Assembly (NCBI RefSeq): GCF_032878955.1
Contig: NZ_CP043839.1
Span: 2,542,001 to 2,606,000, forward strand
DNA from: Butyricimonas paravirosa
GTDB taxonomy: Bacteria > Bacteroidota > Bacteroidia > Bacteroidales > Marinifilaceae
DNA length: 64,000 nucleotides
Direction of reading: 5' to 3'
Shown here: positions 1 to 9,014 of the stretch, piece by piece
Numbering within the stretch: the first letter of the stretch is position 1
Layout: each line of letters begins with the position of its first letter
Program-made: the position numbers and the translations under genes
The notes under the pieces: model-generated
Told to the model about the DNA's origin: nothing
Database searches by the model: none
Seen by the model: the letters and a program-made list of their open reading frames with translations, nothing else

Positions 1-345
1 CCACTGTAACTCCCCATTTGTGCAAGGCCGGGTCCATAACGGCTCCATGGTTGTCACTCGTGCTCGTTTCTCCATCTCAGCCACGAAAAACACGATCAAA
101 AGTGCTTGTAAACCATTAAAAAGATAGGCATTCATATAAGGGATACAGGACGGCAACGCTCTCAAATACCACAAATTCTGTCCGGAAGTCAATCCATATT
201 CCATTGCACTGTCAACACTACCAATTAAAAACTGGAAACACGAAATTCCCACCACTCCCAAGACTGCAAAAATCAGAAACACCCAACTCCGTCGTAGTAG
301 TCTGGCCTCGTAACGAGCAACCATTATTATTCTCTTAATACTCAT
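1..345 (-). CDS. ABC-2 type permease-like membrane protein, N-terminal part (runs off the left edge)
   Basis: The reverse strand from the ATG at 345 reads without a stop to base 1, so about 115 N-terminal residues are visible. A basic start (MSIKRIIMVARYEARLLRRS) leads into a hydrophobic segment at about residues 21-40. A second one lies near 75-90, followed by a charged loop ending TRPCTNGELQW. The layout resembles the N-terminus of the 1124-residue protein encoded at 19583-22957, which also has Tyr/Arg-rich ends, a membrane helix, a PYMNAY/TQNAYM-type segment and a loop about preferred 'LLVHPQGN'. The gene starts 25 bp after the preceding gene and probably belongs to the same transcript. 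An in-frame ATG at 324 is an alternative start. The transported substrate cannot be told. Confidence 0.6.
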   Translation of the reverse strand, partial: MSIKRIIMVARYEARLLRRSWVFLIFAVLGVVGISCFQFLIGSVDSAMEYGLTSGQNLWYLRALPSCIPYMNAYLFNGLQALLIVFFVAEMEKRARVTTMEPLWTRPCTNGELQW

Positions 346-370
346 GATTAAATATTTTAATTTAAACCAT

Positions 371-1591
371 TTATTTAAAGAAAAGAAGCAAGATCATTTT
401 ATTAATTTTAAGACTATTTTCCCAGAAAGAGTCTTTCAAAGCCTCATCCGCCTCCATACACCAAGGCAAAACAAAAAAGAAATCCTCTGGATAATATGAA
501 CGATTACTCATCTGCCTGAATTGTTCATGAATATTTACATCATTACTTAAATCAATGAAAGCCTGTTTAGCATCCAACAACTCAGGCAAAGGCCCGAAAA
601 TATCCGATACATATTCTACTTGCAGATTACATACACTATACATGAGCGTTGGAGGAAGATCCTCAAACTGTATATTCTTTGAAACACGCTGACAAGTTTC
701 ACAGAAAAAGGCTTCTTTCTCTATTAATCTATTTTTCCCTGGTTCTCTTCTTGACGGAGCATGAGTGAATGGCCATTTCTCCAACGGCACATCTTTCCAA
801 ACAGATTCCAATACACAACTTTTAATAAAACATTCCCCTTTATCATCATAGCTAAATTCCACCACAGCACGTGAATCCACCGGGACCTCTTTCAAATACC
901 TCTCTTTCCATCCCCGCTGTCCACAACAATAATACTCTACTTGATTAATGTCAATCTTTTTTAATTCACATGTTTTACGATCAAGTACCAAAGTCCCTGC
1001 ACAATAGAACGGTATTTTATGTGGGTAACATGAATCTCTTGTTTCAAATTGAAATGTCAAAGTTTCACCATTAGCACTCAATTGCTGGAACTCATAATTA
1101 ACCAAATCACCGAATAGTGGCCCCCACCATTCTAAAGCACGCATAAATCCAAAAATTTTACGATTCCCTGACACGTAATAGTATTCATCATATTTCTCAA
1201 ATAATGGACACAAAGAATCGATACCATTTTCTGCAAAAGGGATACTACGGGCAGAATAACGAGGAACGAAAGAATACATTCCGGTATAAATATTGCCATC
1301 CTTACGACAATTACCAACTTTCACAAAACACCCGTATTCCCTCTGGTATTCAACAGCCTTTCCTCGGCATTCTGTAATTTTTTCATATTGTCCATTTCCA
1401 TAAAATTGTAATATGTCTGCAGACGCCCGTTTTTTCTTGATATTCTCTGACGTCCTTTTCAATATCTTTTCAAAAGATGTCTTACTCATCCCAGGCAAAA
1501 GTCCGGTTTCATTCCCTCCTGCTTGTACACAATTTACAATACAAAGAAACAATCCAACGAGTATAATCCGGTAATAATTATTTATCTTCAT
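371..1591 (-). CDS. Secreted protein of unknown function, paralogue of the upstream gene
   Basis: This 406-residue protein has an N-terminal signal-like hydrophobic segment (residues 8-24). It is clearly related to the C-terminal two thirds of the gene directly upstream (1604-3136). Both share FYGNGQYEKITEC / YFGNGQYEKITEC, a REYGCF stretch, FVPRYSARS / FVPKYTARS, GPLFG, NRLIEKEAF / NKLIEKEAF and a closing block with LPELLD(A/S)KQAF and SNR(S/A)YYPED. This copy lacks the roughly 100-residue carboxypeptidase-regulatory-like domain of its neighbour. The gap to the upstream gene is 12 bp, so co-transcription is likely. I recognise no catalytic motif. The arrangement points to tandem duplication with domain loss. 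Confidence 0.75.
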   Translation of the reverse strand: MKINNYYRIILVGLFLCIVNCVQAGGNETGLLPGMSKTSFEKILKRTSENIKKKRASADILQFYGNGQYEKITECRGKAVEYQREYGCFVKVGNCRKDGNIYTGMYSFVPRYSARSIPFAENGIDSLCPLFEKYDEYYYVSGNRKIFGFMRALEWWGPLFGDLVNYEFQQLSANGETLTFQFETRDSCYPHKIPFYCAGTLVLDRKTCELKKIDINQVEYYCCGQRGWKERYLKEVPVDSRAVVEFSYDDKGECFIKSCVLESVWKDVPLEKWPFTHAPSRREPGKNRLIEKEAFFCETCQRVSKNIQFEDLPPTLMYSVCNLQVEYVSDIFGPLPELLDAKQAFIDLSNDVNIHEQFRQMSNRSYYPEDFFFVLPWCMEADEALKDSFWENSLKINKMILLLFFK

Positions 1592-1603
1592 ATCTATTCT
1601 ATT

Positions 1604-3136
1604 TCATTTTGCCTCCTCCTCATCCCCTAACGGATTCCGCCATCCGGTAAAAAAACAAAGCAAAATCATTTCCCTAATTTTATTAAAATTTGCCACAACA
1701 CCTTCTCCTCTAGTCAATATACTACTCCAACGCCAAGGAGAGGCAAGCAAATAATCCTCCGGATAATAGGCACGATTACTCAATCGTTTAAATTGCTCCT
1801 CAATATCCATATATTGATTTAAATCTTGAAATGCCTGTTTAGAATCCAACAATTCCGGTAAGCGAGAAAATATGTGGGCATTATACTCTCCTTGTGGATT
1901 ATAAGATCCTATTCCCATAGCAAAAATAAATGCTGAATTCCGTCCTTCTGCCGGAATCTCATAATAAGAATTACAGGCAAATGCCTCTTTTTCTATCAAT
2001 TTATTCTTCAGCGGCTCAATTCTAGAGGGTAATGTTCCGTAACGTCCTTTTCCTGTTTTACTACTTTTCCAAGTTGTTTCCATCGTACAGCTCTCTACAC
2101 AATACTCCCCTTCTGCCCAATATTTAAACTTCAACTCAGCCTGTGAAGAGAAAAATATCTCTTTCATAATTTTCCTAGCCCAACGGGGCTGATTACACAG
2201 AGCGTACTCCACATAATCAAAATCGATAACTTTCAACTTTCGTGTTCTTCGATCAATTGTAAGCGTCCCTTGACAAGATAAAAACGTTTTGTTTGGATAA
2301 CGGGACTTCTTTGTCTTAAATTGAAATGTATAATCACCACTTTCCGTTTCTATCTGTTTAAAATCATAGTCCTTCATTCCCCCGAATAGAGGCCCATATA
2401 GTTCCACCACTCGTATAAATTCAAACACCCTTCGTTTCCCGGATTCAAAAAAAAGTTTTTCTTCCGTTTGGTATAAAGGGACTAACGTATCGGTCCCATC
2501 CACCATGAGAGGATAGCTACGAGCCGTGTACTTGGGGACAAAACCATATTCACCTCCACGATCAAAGGTTCCTCTTTTTTTCGTATTCCCGGTTGTGGCA
2601 AAACAACCATATTCCCGCCGATACTCAACAATTCTTTCGTTACACTCGGTTATTTTTTCATACTGCCCATTCCCAAAATAACGATATCCTTTTACTTTTT
2701 CTTTCTTTTTCTTAATTTCCTTCGAAATTCCTTTCAGTAAATCCCAAGGATGAATCCCCTCTGCTGCCACCTCCTCCAATAAAATACTTCTTTCTTGAAG
2801 AGCAATAACTTGTCCGTCATGCAGAGAATCCACCGCCATGCGCTTTGCATAAAAGCCCAAACAAGAAAATTCCAATGTATCTTTTACCGAAAATCCTTTC
2901 AGTAAAATCTTACATTGTCCCTCATCATCCGTTGTTGTCACCAGTAATCGGTTACGAATATCCACGACATATACTCCATATAACGGCGCAGAAAAGCCAT
3001 CCGTCACGGTCAAACACACTGTTTTTGCCCGTACTTGAGCAACAGCCTCCCGCCAACAAAATAAGGAAGACAACAATACAGTAATCGAGTAAATTATCAC
3101 TCTACTCATCATACCTTTTAAAGAACTCTTTTTCAT
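1604..3136 (-). CDS. Secreted protein with carboxypeptidase-regulatory-like N-terminal domain
   Basis: This 510-residue protein has a signal peptide (about residues 10-34). The next segment, about 38-115, looks like the CarboxypepD_reg-like beta-sandwich domain found in many Bacteroidetes envelope proteins (VCLTVTDGFSAPLYGVYV, later DDEGQCKILLKGF and DTLEFSCLGF). The remaining 380 residues belong to an unnamed family shared with the next gene (371-1591). It sits at the 3' side of a long leftward gene series, 30 bp after the DUF1573 protein gene, so it is probably the same transcript. The sandwich domain suggests a structural or surface-associated role in the envelope, which is inference. No enzyme motif is visible. 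Confidence 0.75.
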   Translation of the reverse strand: MKKSSLKGMMSRVIIYSITVLLSSLFCWREAVAQVRAKTVCLTVTDGFSAPLYGVYVVDIRNRLLVTTTDDEGQCKILLKGFSVKDTLEFSCLGFYAKRMAVDSLHDGQVIALQERSILLEEVAAEGIHPWDLLKGISKEIKKKKEKVKGYRYFGNGQYEKITECNERIVEYRREYGCFATTGNTKKRGTFDRGGEYGFVPKYTARSYPLMVDGTDTLVPLYQTEEKLFFESGKRRVFEFIRVVELYGPLFGGMKDYDFKQIETESGDYTFQFKTKKSRYPNKTFLSCQGTLTIDRRTRKLKVIDFDYVEYALCNQPRWARKIMKEIFFSSQAELKFKYWAEGEYCVESCTMETTWKSSKTGKGRYGTLPSRIEPLKNKLIEKEAFACNSYYEIPAEGRNSAFIFAMGIGSYNPQGEYNAHIFSRLPELLDSKQAFQDLNQYMDIEEQFKRLSNRAYYPEDYLLASPWRWSSILTRGEGVVANFNKIREMILLCFFTGWRNPLGDEEEAK

Positions 3137-3166
3137 AAGTTTGTTATTAGTATATCTATAGTCTTC

Positions 3167-4213
3167 TTATATAACCACTCCTTTTATATGTAAAGGAATG
3201 ATTTTATTACTTTTAGATATTGTCAAAAATAATGCTTTCATAAATACCCCTTTAGAGGATGGTTTGTATATCACTTTTACAGTTCCAATTTTTTGAGGTA
3301 ATACTGGTTTTGTATCCCAAATGATTTCCATACAATCACAGGATTGCTTTATGCTTTCAATTATTACTGGAAAAGAATTATTGTTCTTAAACAGGAAGGA
3401 ACATTCCACACTATCTTCACTCGATATACGACCGAAATCATGTATAGTCTTTTCAAAAGAAATTGAAGTAACAAGATCTAGTTCTTCAGCTGGGTTACCA
3501 ATTTTCTCTTTTATTGAATTATACAATAAATTATCAAAACGATCATTCATCTTTAAAGCTTGATCTGTACATTCTATAAAACGAACTGTATCCCCTAATT
3601 CTTTATAAATTTGGGATCCTATATACAAATTGTAAAAATAAGGTTGGATCTTTATTGATGATTCAATTTCATCTTTTGCTTTTCCTAAGTCCTCACTTTT
3701 TAAAGCAAGAAAAGCATTCACCGTTTTTTTTATTAAATCAACATAACATGTATCATTTAAAACGAATCTATTACGAGTGTTTGTAACAAAACCACGATGA
3801 GCCTCAATTTTATCCAACATTAATGTTAATTCCTTTGCCGTTCTATTCCCTATCACCAATGCCTCTAATATACCACTTTTAGAAAAAACAACAATCATTG
3901 GAAAACTATTTTCATATAACAAATATGGTATAAATTTACCCTCACCTAAATCAACATATTGTTCTATGCACATATACTTGTCAGACATCCTTTGCAATAA
4001 TTTCTTATTATTGAAAGCCCCTTCTTGTAATAAATCGCACGAAATACAATCTTTCATTCGGATAAAAAAAAGTACATGATCTTTATTGACTAATGAAGTA
4101 TCACTAAAAATCGCCTCAAAATTTTTATTTTCAAATACAATATTGGAATGATGACGAACACATCCAAAGCATAATAATATGAATAATATATATATAACCT
4201 CTTTCATTTTCAC
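3167..4213 (-). CDS. Lipoprotein with thioredoxin-like N-terminus and C-terminal DUF1573 domain
   Basis: The 348-residue product has a lipobox (LLCFGC, Cys18), so it is probably lipid-anchored. Residues about 35-140 look like a thioredoxin-like fold with a CISC pair (Cys56 and Cys59) after a beta-strand (HVLFFIRMKDC) and a SFPMIVVF strand further on. The middle (about 155-235) is helical and TPR-like. The C-terminal 100 residues carry the DUF1573 signature (TIHDFGRI, CSFLFKNNNSFPVIIESIKQSCDC), an Ig-like domain common in Bacteroidetes envelope proteins. The gene lies 8 bp after the redoxin-like lipoprotein gene. A periplasmic or surface thiol role is inferred from the CxxC pair and the neighbouring TlpA genes. 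Confidence 0.75.
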   Translation of the reverse strand: MKMKEVIYILFILLCFGCVRHHSNIVFENKNFEAIFSDTSLVNKDHVLFFIRMKDCISCDLLQEGAFNNKKLLQRMSDKYMCIEQYVDLGEGKFIPYLLYENSFPMIVVFSKSGILEALVIGNRTAKELTLMLDKIEAHRGFVTNTRNRFVLNDTCYVDLIKKTVNAFLALKSEDLGKAKDEIESSIKIQPYFYNLYIGSQIYKELGDTVRFIECTDQALKMNDRFDNLLYNSIKEKIGNPAEELDLVTSISFEKTIHDFGRISSEDSVECSFLFKNNNSFPVIIESIKQSCDCMEIIWDTKPVLPQKIGTVKVIYKPSSKGVFMKALFLTISKSNKIIPLHIKGVVI

Positions 4214-4221
4214 AAATAGAA

Positions 4222-4710
4222 TTATTTCAATAAATCATCATATTGATGGCATACCTTTGTATTTTCAAAAGGATTTCCAGATATTACAATCTGGTCTTCT
4301 TTATTTATCAAAAACACCTCGATCCCAGATTCTTTAAATAACTGATTCGCCTGCATTAATGAATAAGTTGTATCAACAAAAAGCTTTCCGCAAAGTTCTT
4401 GATCGAATTTCATTAAATTGCTCTTAAAAATCACAGAATCTCCTGTCATAACCAAATAATATAGAGGGAATTTATATTTATCTTTTTGCTCTAGAAAATT
4501 CATATTCAATTCAACAAAATCACCTATACACAAAGAACATCCCCCATCAATTATACACACAATCCTATAATTCACCGAATCGTTTTCTAGTTGACATCGT
4601 AATTTTCCAAGTTCTAAATGTTGTAATTGTTTATTTGATTTACTATTACAACAAAAAAAAATGACGATACAACAAAAAACAAAATATCTTTTTATCTTTT
4701 TAAAGCTCAT
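4222..4710 (-). CDS. Small redoxin-like lipoprotein with CxxC
   Basis: The reading frame is open further upstream, but the start at 4710 gives a proper lipoprotein signal (MSFKKIKRYF, a hydrophobic run, then IFFCCNSKSN). That ATG overlaps the end of the preceding gene by 11 bp, typical of coupled genes. The product is 162 residues. After the signal comes a strand-like stretch and GGCSLC, a CxxC placed where thioredoxin-like proteins carry their active site. Later VFLINKEDQIVISGNPF resembles the C-terminal strands of AhpC/TlpA-type folds. Like its neighbours it is probably a membrane-anchored thiol protein. Assignment to the redoxin fold rests on motif placement only. Confidence 0.65.
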   Translation of the reverse strand: MSFKKIKRYFVFCCIVIFFCCNSKSNKQLQHLELGKLRCQLENDSVNYRIVCIIDGGCSLCIGDFVELNMNFLEQKDKYKFPLYYLVMTGDSVIFKSNLMKFDQELCGKLFVDTTYSLMQANQLFKESGIEVFLINKEDQIVISGNPFENTKVCHQYDDLLK

Positions 4711-5791
4711 AACGCACAAATTTTGGATCAAGTTGACGATTTTCATCAACAGTACAATAAAAATACTTTTCCTGGCTATCCATTGAGAAAGCATACACGT
4801 AACGATCTAATATATATCTGCACAATAACTTTCCCTCCCAACTCAATTTGTATATTTCACTTTTATCTGAAATTACATCTGATTTCGGAATTTCAGATTT
4901 ATACTTCTGATTACCAAGCAATAGATAAACATAATTATCAGTTATAACCGCTGCTTCATACCCCGAATATAGCCCATCTCTCACAACCAATGGTAAATCA
5001 CCACCAGCTTCTCCTACAACATACTCTACATCATAATGATAAGGCCCAATATATGACCCTAATAATCTTAAACTATCTCTTGTATAAATATCAAACCGAT
5101 CCTCCCCTTTTGATGCGCACCATAAACGATTCTTAGTTACATCACTAAACATAACGACTTGATTAATGTTAGATAAATAGTAGTTATACTTCTTAAAATC
5201 TGAATAAGTACTATTAGTTACATTAAATTCTTTCTCATTTACAAATATGAAACGATCAACATTATTATTAAAATTCTTCACAGGAGAAAAATATTTATTT
5301 TGAACTAAATATCTTCCTTTATCATACTTGCAAAAATCTGGAACACTAGAATATCCCGATAAATATACCTTTTTATAATTAAAAGTTTCTCTATTTTCTA
5401 ATAATGAATCAATATTTATCTCTACGATAGAATTGGTTATTACATTATAAAGATAAAATTCAGTTGACGTATTTTTGTCATTCAAAAAAACTCTAGCATG
5501 AGCAAATTGATTTGTATCCAAACCTTTCTTAGCAAAATTCATCACCTTTTGTTTGCTACCTAAATAATACATTTCAACAAAATAACCATTATGCCCTCTC
5601 GTTGTCACTAAAACCAAAGAATCTCGCAGAACATGATAAGACAACGCATCTAAAACCTGTATCCCTATCGAATCTGACTTACAGCATTTTGTTTCGGGAA
5701 AATCCTCTAATCCGAAATAGGATAATTCAATCTTGTCTGATCTTTTACATGAAATCAAACAAATTAACACTAAAAATACAACTTGACGCAT
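4700..5791 (-). CDS. Six-bladed propeller lipoprotein (BF3164/TolB-like family)
   Basis: The 363-residue product starts with a short lipoprotein signal (MRQVVFLVLICLISCKRSD; lipid Cys15). The rest is beta-rich with repeated strand pairs (FYLYNVITNSIVEINIDSL, VYLLLGNQKYKSEI, IYKLSWEGKLLCRYILD) and ends YAFSMDSQEKYFYCTV. This is the layout of Bacteroidetes TolB-like 6-bladed beta-propeller lipoproteins such as the BF3164 family. Members often follow genes for tiny secreted Cys-containing peptides, as here (5837-6157). Ligand and role are unknown. The 3' end overlaps the next gene, which suggests translational coupling. Confidence 0.7.
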   Translation of the reverse strand: MRQVVFLVLICLISCKRSDKIELSYFGLEDFPETKCCKSDSIGIQVLDALSYHVLRDSLVLVTTRGHNGYFVEMYYLGSKQKVMNFAKKGLDTNQFAHARVFLNDKNTSTEFYLYNVITNSIVEINIDSLLENRETFNYKKVYLSGYSSVPDFCKYDKGRYLVQNKYFSPVKNFNNNVDRFIFVNEKEFNVTNSTYSDFKKYNYYLSNINQVVMFSDVTKNRLWCASKGEDRFDIYTRDSLRLLGSYIGPYHYDVEYVVGEAGGDLPLVVRDGLYSGYEAAVITDNYVYLLLGNQKYKSEIPKSDVISDKSEIYKLSWEGKLLCRYILDRYVYAFSMDSQEKYFYCTVDENRQLDPKFVRYEL

Positions 5792-5803
5792 AAATAATTT
5801 TTT

Positions 5804-5825
5804 TATAGGGGCATACGCCCCTATA
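5804..5825. other. Short perfect hairpin between two leftward genes
   Basis: The arms TATAGGGGC and GCCCCTATA surround a four-base loop, 12 bp upstream of the propeller lipoprotein start. On the leftward transcript the hairpin is followed by A-rich rather than U-rich sequence. It is therefore a better candidate for a leader or processing structure than for an intrinsic terminator. Confidence 0.5.
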
Positions 5826-5836
5826 TAGTTAAATAA

Positions 5837-6157
5837 TTAAATTTCATTTACTTTAATCTCCGAATTTGGGCACGACAATGAATGTCCCAATTTACTAATA
5901 TTACAATTATCTTTCTTACCTTTAGGATCACAAGCAAAGATAATCTCTCCTGTTTTCACTTTTCTTAAAATACAGACAAGACCTTCTCCATCCACATCTT
6001 CTTCTGGTACACAAGCATCTATTTGTACACTATAAGCCATTCCATCAGGACAAGTAAACATTATGTACTCATCATCTCCTGTAAAACTGCTAAAGAATAA
6101 AATAATCCCTAATGAAAACAATATTGTTTTCATTCTTTTCAATTTCTCGTTTTTCAT
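5837..6157 (-). CDS. Small secreted cysteine-rich protein
   Basis: This is a 106-residue protein. The first ATG (6157) or the in-frame ATG at 6133 (MKTILFSLGIILFFSSF) could start it; the second gives the tidier signal peptide. The mature part has six cysteines (CPDGMAYSVQIDAC, then VCILRK, FACDP, NCNIS, SCPNS) and no known domain. Position and size recall the NVEALA-type peptides that accompany propeller lipoproteins in Bacteroides, although no NVEALA motif is present. Expression together with the TlpA genes upstream and the propeller lipoprotein downstream is likely. It could be a disulfide-bonded secreted peptide and a substrate of the neighbouring thioredoxins, which is inference. Confidence 0.6.
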   Translation of the reverse strand: MKNEKLKRMKTILFSLGIILFFSSFTGDDEYIMFTCPDGMAYSVQIDACVPEEDVDGEGLVCILRKVKTGEIIFACDPKGKKDNCNISKLGHSLSCPNSEIKVNEI

Positions 6158-6207
6158 AACTCAAAAATTTAAATAAAACATATACTAAAGAGCCACACAT
6201 CAGCCCT

Positions 6208-8943
6208 TCATTTTTTATTTAGCATTAACTGCAACAACTCTCCCAACACCGGATTAGAAGGTCTCAACGATTCAAAATCAATTACTTTTCCTTCCTTATC
6301 CAACAATAGGAATCGTGGTATTCCCCTCAATGCTATTTGTTTCGGGAATGGATCTTTATACCCTTTGTTACATATCAACTGTATTCCATTCATTCCCTTT
6401 TCCTTCAAGAAATCCAACCACTCTTTTTTATTTAAATCCATTGAAATAGAAACCCACGTGATCGGTTTCCCGGCAAAACGGTGTTCCATATCTTTGATAT
6501 AAGGAACCTCTCCGACACAAGGATTACATCCCGTAGACCAAATGTCTATAAACACATATTTCCCTTTAAAATCAGATAAAGCAACCCGTTTCCCTTTCTC
6601 ATTCTCAAAAGAAAATCCGCTCAAATCCGTACCAGGTAAAACAGTCTTAAACTCTTGCAAAGACTTTTGTGCTTGTTCCGGCATCCGAGACAACAAGGCT
6701 ACATTATCAGGACTTTTTACCATCGAACGTGCATTCTCGATCCGATCTTCAATTCCCAATAAATGACCTCGTAAAATCTCCATCCGTAATTGATCCATAA
6801 TATAAGTTTCCCGCAACTTCTCACTCTTAAGCCCGGCAGCCATATCAGTAATATAACTACCTCGTCCTTGAATTTTTATCATACCTGCGGCTAAACGTGC
6901 GTACAATAGCTCCTGCACGCAATCTGTCCAAGACGGATAATTCACTAACTCCGGCAATAATTCTAGTTTTAACACGGCATTCGAATACCCGTTTTTCACA
7001 ATCGGACGAGGAAAACCTTTACCGATCACCTTTGACGTAGCTACCCTTCCATACATCTTATCCAGTAACACTCCTTGGAAATAACCTGTCAACATACGTT
7101 TCATTTCCGGTTGCAATGCACTGGCATCAATCTCGTTCTTGATACTTGCATAAATATCATAAGACAGCTTCCCTCGTTTTTGATCAAAAACATCATCTCC
7201 ATACCCCGGCCAGCGATCTGTATATTTTGTATTAAGCTCCGTCAACAAATTATTCAACTCATATTCTCCTCCGGTATAAACAGGTTTATTTCCCTCAAGT
7301 ACCATCCGATCTCCCGGCTTGGCCCAAACATTCCCAAAAAAAATTTTATAACAAGAGAAATTTATAAATTCGGGTTTCTCCAAAAGAAAGCTCAATTCAA
7401 AGCGCCCATCTTTTACTTCTGCCTGCCCTAATGTGTGAGTCATCATTCCGATCTTATGACTGACAGAAACTTGCGTTCCATCCGCAACTCCTTCCATCTT
7501 ACCACGGATCGTTGTTTTCTTCTGATCATACTGTTTCAGCAACTCTTCCAACTGCATTTTTAATACTGGATCCGACGGACGCCGAGCTTTAGTCATCACC
7601 ATATTTCCATCGGGATCGATCAAAATGAAACGAGGAATACTTTTCACTTTATACTTCTCGAAGAATGCGTGATTAAATGCATCCGGGGCAATCCCACAAA
7701 TACCCTTCATCCCGAACTCTTTAACCATATCTTTCCATTTCTGAGTATCGGCTGGTTTATCTGCGGACAAAGAAACAAACACGATTCCTCTTCCTTCAAA
7801 CTCTTCTTCCAAACGCATCAAGTGTGGAATCTGATATTTACAAGGTCCACACCAAGTAGCCCACACATCAATGAGAACATATTTCCCCTTAAACATATAC
7901 AATCCCCACTCTCTATCATTCACATCTTTAAACGAAATATTTACCGCTTTCTTCCCTTCCTGATTTACGTCTGATGCCATCAAATCCTGATACTGCTTTT
8001 TGTATCCTGTCAATTGCTCTTTTCCCGCTTGAGTTATCACCATATTTTCCACCGATGCTATGACTTTATCCAATTGATACAACCATTGATTACGAATGAT
8101 ATTATCTAATTCCTGCAGGATATAGTATTCACGAACCTCGGCATTTTCAATCATCTCTGCCCTTCTCTGCAAAAAGTTATAATTATCATATTGAATCATT
8201 CCTCGAGCATCTACCATATCAAAATAAATTCTCAGAATATCATCCGCCCCTGGATACTTTAAGAACACCGCATCCGCAAAATTGAAATCATCCAAAAAGA
8301 GGTAAGCTTTTTCAGGAATTTCCTCCTTATTTTCTACCATTTGGTAATTTAACATCTGCAATTCTACCCAACCAAATAAAATACGCCCTTCCTGTTCTTC
8401 TATAAATTTAGAGTCCTTTATTTTCGCTTCACGTAAATCTCTCAAACAAGCTATCACTAAACGATCAGCCCATTCCATATACTCCTTCGTGTAAAACGTC
8501 TTCGGATCCGGAATTCTCTTATCCCGATCCGGTAATTGATAGAACATCATTTCAACCCGATACGTCAAAGCGTTCGGCTTCCCGAAAAACATCTTTTGTG
8601 TCCACTGATACAAATAACGATTTATCGCTTTTGAATCTCCGGCGAACTTCCAGTCTTTTTTCCGGACATCCACCGTGACCGTTTCATCCGGTAACACCCT
8701 TATCCAAGAAGTCCGATCCCCCGAAATCAAATAAAACAAATCACCACACTCCTTTTCCGGTAGTAAAATCACCGTTTCTTTCATCCCTTTCTCCGGGGCA
8801 AAACAAGCTCGCCCTCTTCCCCGGCTACTGTTATAAACACAAACATTTTGATCCGCACCTTTAACAACCACTTTTCCCGGTCCTGCCCATAATTCAGAAA
8901 AACATAATAGGCTACACACGATAAATAATAAACGATACTTCAT
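6208..8943 (-). CDS. Tandem TlpA-like protein with two thioredoxin domains
   Basis: This 911-residue exported protein (signal MKYRLLFIVCSLLCFSELWA) is an internal duplication. Each half has a helical N-terminal region followed by a TlpA/AhpC-TSA thioredoxin domain. The first active site is WATWCGPC (Cys365 and Cys368), with the cis-Pro loop VKSIPRFILIDPDGN. The second is IWSTGCNPC (Cys806 and Cys809), with LRGIPRFLLLDKEGK. The second site has Thr-Gly in place of the usual Thr-Trp before its first Cys, so the two domains may differ in redox behaviour. It probably acts in the periplasm as a thiol-disulfide oxidoreductase. It lies between another TlpA gene and the Cys-rich peptide gene. Confidence 0.88.
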   Translation of the reverse strand: MKYRLLFIVCSLLCFSELWAGPGKVVVKGADQNVCVYNSSRGRGRACFAPEKGMKETVILLPEKECGDLFYLISGDRTSWIRVLPDETVTVDVRKKDWKFAGDSKAINRYLYQWTQKMFFGKPNALTYRVEMMFYQLPDRDKRIPDPKTFYTKEYMEWADRLVIACLRDLREAKIKDSKFIEEQEGRILFGWVELQMLNYQMVENKEEIPEKAYLFLDDFNFADAVFLKYPGADDILRIYFDMVDARGMIQYDNYNFLQRRAEMIENAEVREYYILQELDNIIRNQWLYQLDKVIASVENMVITQAGKEQLTGYKKQYQDLMASDVNQEGKKAVNISFKDVNDREWGLYMFKGKYVLIDVWATWCGPCKYQIPHLMRLEEEFEGRGIVFVSLSADKPADTQKWKDMVKEFGMKGICGIAPDAFNHAFFEKYKVKSIPRFILIDPDGNMVMTKARRPSDPVLKMQLEELLKQYDQKKTTIRGKMEGVADGTQVSVSHKIGMMTHTLGQAEVKDGRFELSFLLEKPEFINFSCYKIFFGNVWAKPGDRMVLEGNKPVYTGGEYELNNLLTELNTKYTDRWPGYGDDVFDQKRGKLSYDIYASIKNEIDASALQPEMKRMLTGYFQGVLLDKMYGRVATSKVIGKGFPRPIVKNGYSNAVLKLELLPELVNYPSWTDCVQELLYARLAAGMIKIQGRGSYITDMAAGLKSEKLRETYIMDQLRMEILRGHLLGIEDRIENARSMVKSPDNVALLSRMPEQAQKSLQEFKTVLPGTDLSGFSFENEKGKRVALSDFKGKYVFIDIWSTGCNPCVGEVPYIKDMEHRFAGKPITWVSISMDLNKKEWLDFLKEKGMNGIQLICNKGYKDPFPKQIALRGIPRFLLLDKEGKVIDFESLRPSNPVLGELLQLMLNKK

Positions 8944-9014
8944 AATCTATTCCATTTTAATGAATATACAATTCGGGGGATTTGTTCTCCCTTCACAAAT
9001 CCCCCGAATCTTAT

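Noticed and set aside
4222..4794. Start of the redoxin-like lipoprotein at 4794
   Set aside because: The first 28 residues would hide the lipoprotein signal and lie wholly in the upstream gene; the ATG at 4710 gives a clean signal and a short overlap.
5804..5825. Intrinsic terminator for the small Cys-rich gene
   Set aside because: On the leftward transcript the hairpin is followed by A residues, not U residues.
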